62,651 nucleotides of DNA from a virus. Below, piece after piece: positions 59,499 through 62,651 of this stretch. Below the pieces are notes generated by a model. That model ran no database searches. It saw only the letters and a list, made by a program, of their open reading frames with translations, and was not told the origin of the DNA. The stretch spans positions 1-62,651 of IMG/VR virus record IMGVR_UViG_3300031999_000017; one strand, 5' to 3'. The first letter of the stretch is position 1, and each line of letters starts with the position of its first letter. Made by a program: the position numbers and the translations under genes.

Positions 59499-60290
59499 CT
59501 AGAATACTACTTCATCAGAGCGAAATTCATCAATACACTTATCACAAACATTCATACTCCAACTATTTACATAGCTCACACTTTCAGCAGATTCGCGGCA
59601 ACATTCGCAAATTTTACAGCCGCGCGCCTCTTCTTCAATATCAATGCTTAATTTATCCGCTTTGCTGTTTACATAGCCCTTACTTTTTGCATCGTAATCC
59701 CATCCGTCCCAGTAATCCCACCCATAACGAGCAACAGCGGGCAATTTTGCCTCCTTTGGCGCTATATAGCTTTTATTGCTATACCAGTTACCCGAATCCC
59801 ATACTCCTAACTCCTCGTTTACTATGCTTGAAATTTCGCCGGATATTATTACCAATTTGCTATATCCAATATAAGTACTTAGTAGCTCCAATACAGCCAT
59901 GTTTTTGACAAAATTATTAGGCAACGCCTTCATGATAGTTTCATTAAAAATATACGTATCTGAAAAGTCGGGGCTTACTCCTACATTATTTATCACGCCG
60001 TTATGTATGAATCCGGTAGTTTTATTAACTTTAAAGGGATGGCAGTTAGTAACATTCACGCGCCCATGTGTTGAGATACGAAAATGTATTGCTATATCAA
60101 TTTCCGGAAATTTCTCCCTAACTGATAAATAAATTTTATGAAAGTTTTTTACCGATTTCATTTCTTTATCTATCTGTATTTTTTCGCCGTCAAAATAACA
60201 TAAGCCCGCGCCATCGGGATTCGCAGCCCAACAAGTTTTGAAAGTTTTAAGGGATAGCGTCCCCTTCGCATTTAATATTGCTATACACAT
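59499..60290 (-). CDS. class-II glutamine-amidotransferase-like Ntn hydrolase with zinc ribbon
   Basis: A 263-aa protein. Met1 is followed by Cys2 (MCIAILNAKG), the nucleophile of GATase-II enzymes once Met is removed. NPDGAG (24-29), HFRISTHG (69-76), NCHPF (82-86), FIHNGVI (94-100) and SDT (110-112) follow in the order seen in purF/asnB glutaminase domains. A C-terminal Cys cluster (CKICECC...CDKC, about 231-256) looks like a zinc ribbon. It should release ammonia from an amide or cleave an amide bond. Located 61 bases after the amidoligase gene, in the same direction. Leader has AACC 17 bases before the ATG. Confidence 0.8.
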   Translation of the reverse strand: MCIAILNAKGTLSLKTFKTCWAANPDGAGLCYFDGEKIQIDKEMKSVKNFHKIYLSVREKFPEIDIAIHFRISTHGRVNVTNCHPFKVNKTTGFIHNGVINNVGVSPDFSDTYIFNETIMKALPNNFVKNMAVLELLSTYIGYSKLVIISGEISSIVNEELGVWDSGNWYSNKSYIAPKEAKLPAVARYGWDYWDGWDYDAKSKGYVNSKADKLSIDIEEEARGCKICECCRESAESVSYVNSWSMNVCDKCIDEFRSDEVVF

Positions 60291-60351
60291 AAATTTATAA
60301 TTTATAAGGTTAAAAAATAATAGGGTTACGGATTAAAATAGCCATGAAAGT

Positions 60352-61683
60352 CTAAATATTATCGTAAATAATGCCATCACCGTTACCCAGTAAAATATCG
60401 GGATTAATTTCAGCAGGGCTATCAACGAATGTTTTTTGTATGCGCTCGGCTATCTTCGCTATGCTTTTTTCAGTCAGCCTGCCTGCGCCGAAATTTCTAT
60501 CTATTGCAACAGCGTTATCTATAAGGCGCTCAAACTTGTCGCGCTTGCTATATACGCGCCTCAATAGCTTATTTAAAGGGTGTTTAACATTGACAGACAT
60601 CAATAATACTTTGCCGAAATTTGCGCCTAAATTAGCCGCCATAATACGAAATAAATCAAGGCGGAACAGAATGGTGTCAAATGTGCGAACAGCGCCGAAG
60701 ATGCGAAATTCAATATAATTACCGCGCAGACGGATTGACTGGTATTTGCTGCCGTCAGCCTTCAGCGCGTCAATTTTTTTCGGTGTGCAATAATCGTTAT
60801 CAAGGCGCTTTTTGTGCATTGCATAAATAAGCGGAAGGAATCCCCTGCATAAGTCCAGCAGCTCGTCATCGTTTTTGCCTTCTAAACTGAAACCAATATG
60901 CCCCCCTGCATTGCGTACATTTTTCACGTTGCAAAAGTCGCGGAGCTCATTCAGTCGCTCAATAGTTTTCGTGCTGTTAAGGTTATAAATTGGCGTTTTT
61001 AGCTCAAAACCATCCGAAACGCTGCTATCTTCCTCAATTACCGCGCCCGTTCTGTCATATAGCTCTTCTTTATCAAAATCAAAGTCGGGCATTTCGTTCT
61101 TTTCTATTTCAATCCCCCAGCCAAATAGCGCGCCCCCTTCGTTATCGTCATATAAAAAACACTTTTCGCGCGGGCCTGCTCCATATCCGTAAAGGCTATT
61201 TATATTCTCCTCCTCTAAATGATATTCGCCATCAGACTCCCAGTAAAAGCAATCACCGCTCTCATAGTATTCGCCTTCATCCTGTACATAGTGGCAGTAA
61301 TCTTCGTGGCAGTAGTCTCCGTTATGTAGCACCATAATACTATTATCCGAAAGGTATTGAGTAACAAACCAATCGCCGCGATATTCAATGCAGTTGTTTT
61401 CATGGGTAAAAACTTGGTTGCCGCGCCTGCCGTATGCGTGTACAGCGTTTTCAGATTCAATATAGCAGTCATCTAGATCGTCAAAACTAAATTCATTGCT
61501 GTCAATGTTATGATGATAAACACAGCCGCAGGCGGTTTCTATTGTGTCCTGAGATAGCGCAATATATCCGCTATCCAGTCTTATAAAGTTTTCGCAGTTT
61601 TGTTGCGCGCGCTGTTTCCAGTCTTTAGGTAAATATCCGTATTTTAAGGCGGAACGGAAATCGCTCAATTTAATTTTTTGCAT
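60352..61683 (-). CDS. amidoligase
   Basis: A 443-aa protein. The catalytic half carries the ordered motifs of the amidoligase (COOH-NH2 ligase, glutamine-synthetase-like) family: GWGIEIEKNE (188-197), IEEDSSVSDGFELKTPI (216-232), NAGGHIGFS (258-266) and IEFRIFGAVRTFDTILF (324-340), with Glu192, Glu194, His262, Glu325 and Arg327 the likely metal/ATP ligands. The N-terminal part (72-160) has repeated Cys/Tyr/Asp hairpins such as CYIESEN, DYCHEDYCHY and DCFYWES. It would form amide bonds with ATP. Substrate unknown. Confidence 0.85.
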   Translation of the reverse strand: MQKIKLSDFRSALKYGYLPKDWKQRAQQNCENFIRLDSGYIALSQDTIETACGCVYHHNIDSNEFSFDDLDDCYIESENAVHAYGRRGNQVFTHENNCIEYRGDWFVTQYLSDNSIMVLHNGDYCHEDYCHYVQDEGEYYESGDCFYWESDGEYHLEEENINSLYGYGAGPREKCFLYDDNEGGALFGWGIEIEKNEMPDFDFDKEELYDRTGAVIEEDSSVSDGFELKTPIYNLNSTKTIERLNELRDFCNVKNVRNAGGHIGFSLEGKNDDELLDLCRGFLPLIYAMHKKRLDNDYCTPKKIDALKADGSKYQSIRLRGNYIEFRIFGAVRTFDTILFRLDLFRIMAANLGANFGKVLLMSVNVKHPLNKLLRRVYSKRDKFERLIDNAVAIDRNFGAGRLTEKSIAKIAERIQKTFVDSPAEINPDILLGNGDGIIYDNI

Positions 61684-61740
61684 GGCTGTAAATTTAAAGA
61701 TTATGTAATAATGTTACGCGAACGTGATAAATAAAATAGT

Positions 61741-61818
61741 TTACATCATTGCAGCAATAAACACGACAAAAACAGCAATGAGGAAATAAAAATAGTAGTT
61801 TATTATTTTCTGATTCAT
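61741..61818 (-). CDS. 25-aa membrane peptide
   Basis: MNQKIINYYFYFLIAVFVVFIAAMM, one membrane helix with almost no soluble part, from ATG 61818 to TAA 61741. Leader TCACCCTTTAAACTTATCTGCC is a close variant of the cluster motif. The tiny size keeps confidence moderate. Confidence 0.5.
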   Translation of the reverse strand: MNQKIINYYFYFLIAVFVVFIAAMM

Positions 61819-61829
61819 GGCAGATAAGT

Positions 61830-61991
61830 TTAAAGGGTGAATAATTTTGTGTAATTAGTTAGCTTATCTAAATATCTGCATCCTTTACGAAATGCAGCAG
61901 GATTGAAACGCGGCAAAAAAAACAGCGCGCCCAGTATAAAAGACAAACAAATAAATAAAAGCAATAAAGGGAATTTAATAGCGTAAATCAT
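61830..61991 (-). CDS. 53-aa membrane protein
   Basis: A membrane helix (KFPLLLLFICLSFILGALFFL, about residues 6-26) followed by a basic tail (RFNPAAFRKGCRYLDKLTN). ATG 61991 with leader ATAACTTTCAAATTTTACTGCC. Could be a small inner membrane protein that alters the host envelope; no direct evidence. Confidence 0.55.
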   Translation of the reverse strand: MIYAIKFPLLLLFICLSFILGALFFLPRFNPAAFRKGCRYLDKLTNYTKLFTL

Positions 61992-62042
61992 GGCAGTAAA
62001 ATTTGAAAGTTATAAAATAGGATTGAATGTAAGCCAGTGTAA

Positions 62043-62210
62043 TTAATGCCCTTTAAAATTAGAATGAAGCACAACATAAGGCGCGCCGTCCTTTACTTTG
62101 CCAAAATCAGCAATTTGCTGCAATAGCTTTGCCAGTGTGCGCGCTGTTTTGTTTTTCACTGTTGTTTGCTTAGTTGTTGCCGCTGTGGCTGTTGTTGTTG
62201 TTGTTTGCAT
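62043..62210 (-). CDS. small basic protein with Thr-rich start
   Basis: A 55-aa protein from ATG 62210: MQTTTTTATAATTKQTTVKNK, then a helix (ARTLAKLLQQIADFG) and a strand (APYVVLHSNF). The Thr run comes from a CAA/CAG-type triplet tract and may vary in length. The leader TTAATCATCTAAATTTTACAGCC matches those at 61683 and 61991, supporting this ATG over an earlier one at 62270. First gene of the leftward cluster; function unknown. Confidence 0.6.
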   Translation of the reverse strand: MQTTTTTATAATTKQTTVKNKTARTLAKLLQQIADFGKVKDGAPYVVLHSNFKGH

Positions 62211-62340
62211 GGCTGTAAAATTTAGATGATTAAATAATGAACACGAAGGTAAGGTAATTAAATTACGCAATCCAAATAAATGCCAATCTATTAAGAATAC
62301 ATTAACTTATAACATTATATCCTCATATCCCCCTCCCTCC
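62211..62340 (-). promoter_or_regulatory. probable promoter region of the leftward cluster
   Basis: No gene. It holds a TGCGTAA site (62263-62269 on the minus strand) and a weak promoter: TTG (62268-62270) and TACCTTCG (62244-62251), one base from TAnnTTTG, with a 16-base spacer. As the only region upstream of 22 leftward genes, it should contain a promoter, but the match is modest. Confidence 0.4.
62325..62338. repeat. 14-bp inverted repeat, right copy
   Basis: ATATCCCCCTCCCT is the exact reverse complement of bases 1-14. Further C runs follow to 62363. On the minus strand these are G runs that could form a quadruplex. Confidence 0.55.
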
Positions 62341-62651
62341 TATAACCTCCCTAAACAGCCCCCCAAATAACCACGGCCGGCACAATGGCAACCAGTAACA
62401 AACAGCCCTGCAATGATCTAGCCAAATAGCCCACATAACAGCCCTGCAATAAACAGGCAGTAGTACCGCCGGCACGATGGCAACCCGAACAAAGTTGAAG
62501 CAGGTAACAGCGCCGCCGCGCCTGCATGATGGCAACAAGTCGCCGCGCCTGCATATAGTTAGCCCGTACCCATACACCCAACAAACCAAACAGCAACAGC
62601 AGAACAACAGCGCCGCGCCTGCATAGCCACAACACAGTTGAAGCCACCCAG
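62341..62651. repeat. GC-rich, repeat-filled non-coding right end
   Basis: This stretch is clearly richer in G and C than the rest and holds interspersed direct repeats: CGCCGCGCCTGCAT three times (near 62514, 62540 and 62611), AACAGCCCTGCAAT twice (62401, 62438) and GCCGGCAC.ATGGCAACC twice (62377, 62469), with GTTGAAGC also twice. The open frames that cross it on the minus strand have odd Cys/Trp/Arg-rich compositions and no leader, so I do not call them genes. Origin, packaging site or an inserted repeat element are possible. Confidence 0.7.

Noticed and set aside
54145-62210. AACC leader read as a phage-specific promoter before each gene
   Set aside because: Kept as less likely: one copy lies downstream of a good sigma-type promoter, spacing is fixed to the ATG, and no phage RNA polymerase gene was seen.
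62323-62647. Two long open frames on the minus strand across the right end
   Set aside because: Their products are Cys/Trp/Arg/Leu-rich low-complexity sequences from the repeats, they overlap each other, and no leader motif precedes them.
1-62651. tRNA genes, CRISPR array, integrase or transposase
   Set aside because: No T-loop GTTCGAATC-type words in a cloverleaf context, no regular spaced repeats of CRISPR form, and no recombinase motif were noticed in either strand. A tRNA search program could still find a divergent tRNA.

Overview
The window looks like the near-complete or complete genome of a tailed, podovirus-like phage of a Bacteroidota host. Evidence for the host: very AT-rich DNA, no Shine-Dalgarno sequences before starts (A-rich leaders instead), several TAnnTTTG -7 boxes of the Bacteroidota primary sigma factor, and secreted proteins whose signal peptides end in a Gln, as in SFSQ, SFGQ and YSQQ. 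No integrase, tRNA, CRISPR array or transposase was seen, so a lytic life style is likely but not proven.

Layout. (1) 1-3413: a control region with about 10-bp-phased GTAA repeats, then a rightward run of twelve small early-type genes (a zinc-finger protein, paralogous small proteins, two exported proteins). (2) 3436-7645: a leftward replication and recombination block: XRE repressor-like protein, two replication-associated proteins, a primase-helicase and a NinG-like nuclease. (3) 7646-7777: divergent promoters with a palindrome, then four small rightward genes to a bidirectional terminator at 8885. One lone leftward gene (8934-9173) is a paralogue of the start of the head-fibre-like protein. 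(4) 9241-53980: the late region, all rightward: terminase, portal, scaffold, major capsid protein, connectors, a GroES-like co-chaperonin, a 1317-aa tail protein, ejection proteins, a 5026-aa giant polyvalent protein, tail-fibre proteins, then lysis genes (two holin-like proteins, a spanin candidate with both lipobox and C-terminal membrane anchor, and a CHAP-type endolysin). Gene order resembles the structural module of crAss-like and related Bacteroidota podoviruses; this is inference from order and motifs. (5) 54044-62210: 22 leftward genes, mostly tiny, nearly all preceded by the same AACC-N13-17-ATG leader. At the far right sit an amidoligase and a class-II glutamine-amidotransferase-like Ntn hydrolase, a likely two-enzyme amide-bond-modifying module. 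(6) 62211-62651: a non-coding right end whose last 310 bases are GC-rich, repeat-filled and unlike the rest.

How it works together (inference): host RNA polymerase reads the two outer early clusters from TAnnTTTG promoters, several with a TGCGTAA site nearby; the leftward replication block copies the genome; the late block builds a capsid on a coiled-coil scaffold, fills it with TerL and loads ejection proteins, including the giant protein carrying ParB-like, acetyltransferase-like and kinase-like domains into the next host cell; lysis genes end the cycle. The AACC leader also precedes the capsid gene, so it probably marks strong translation.
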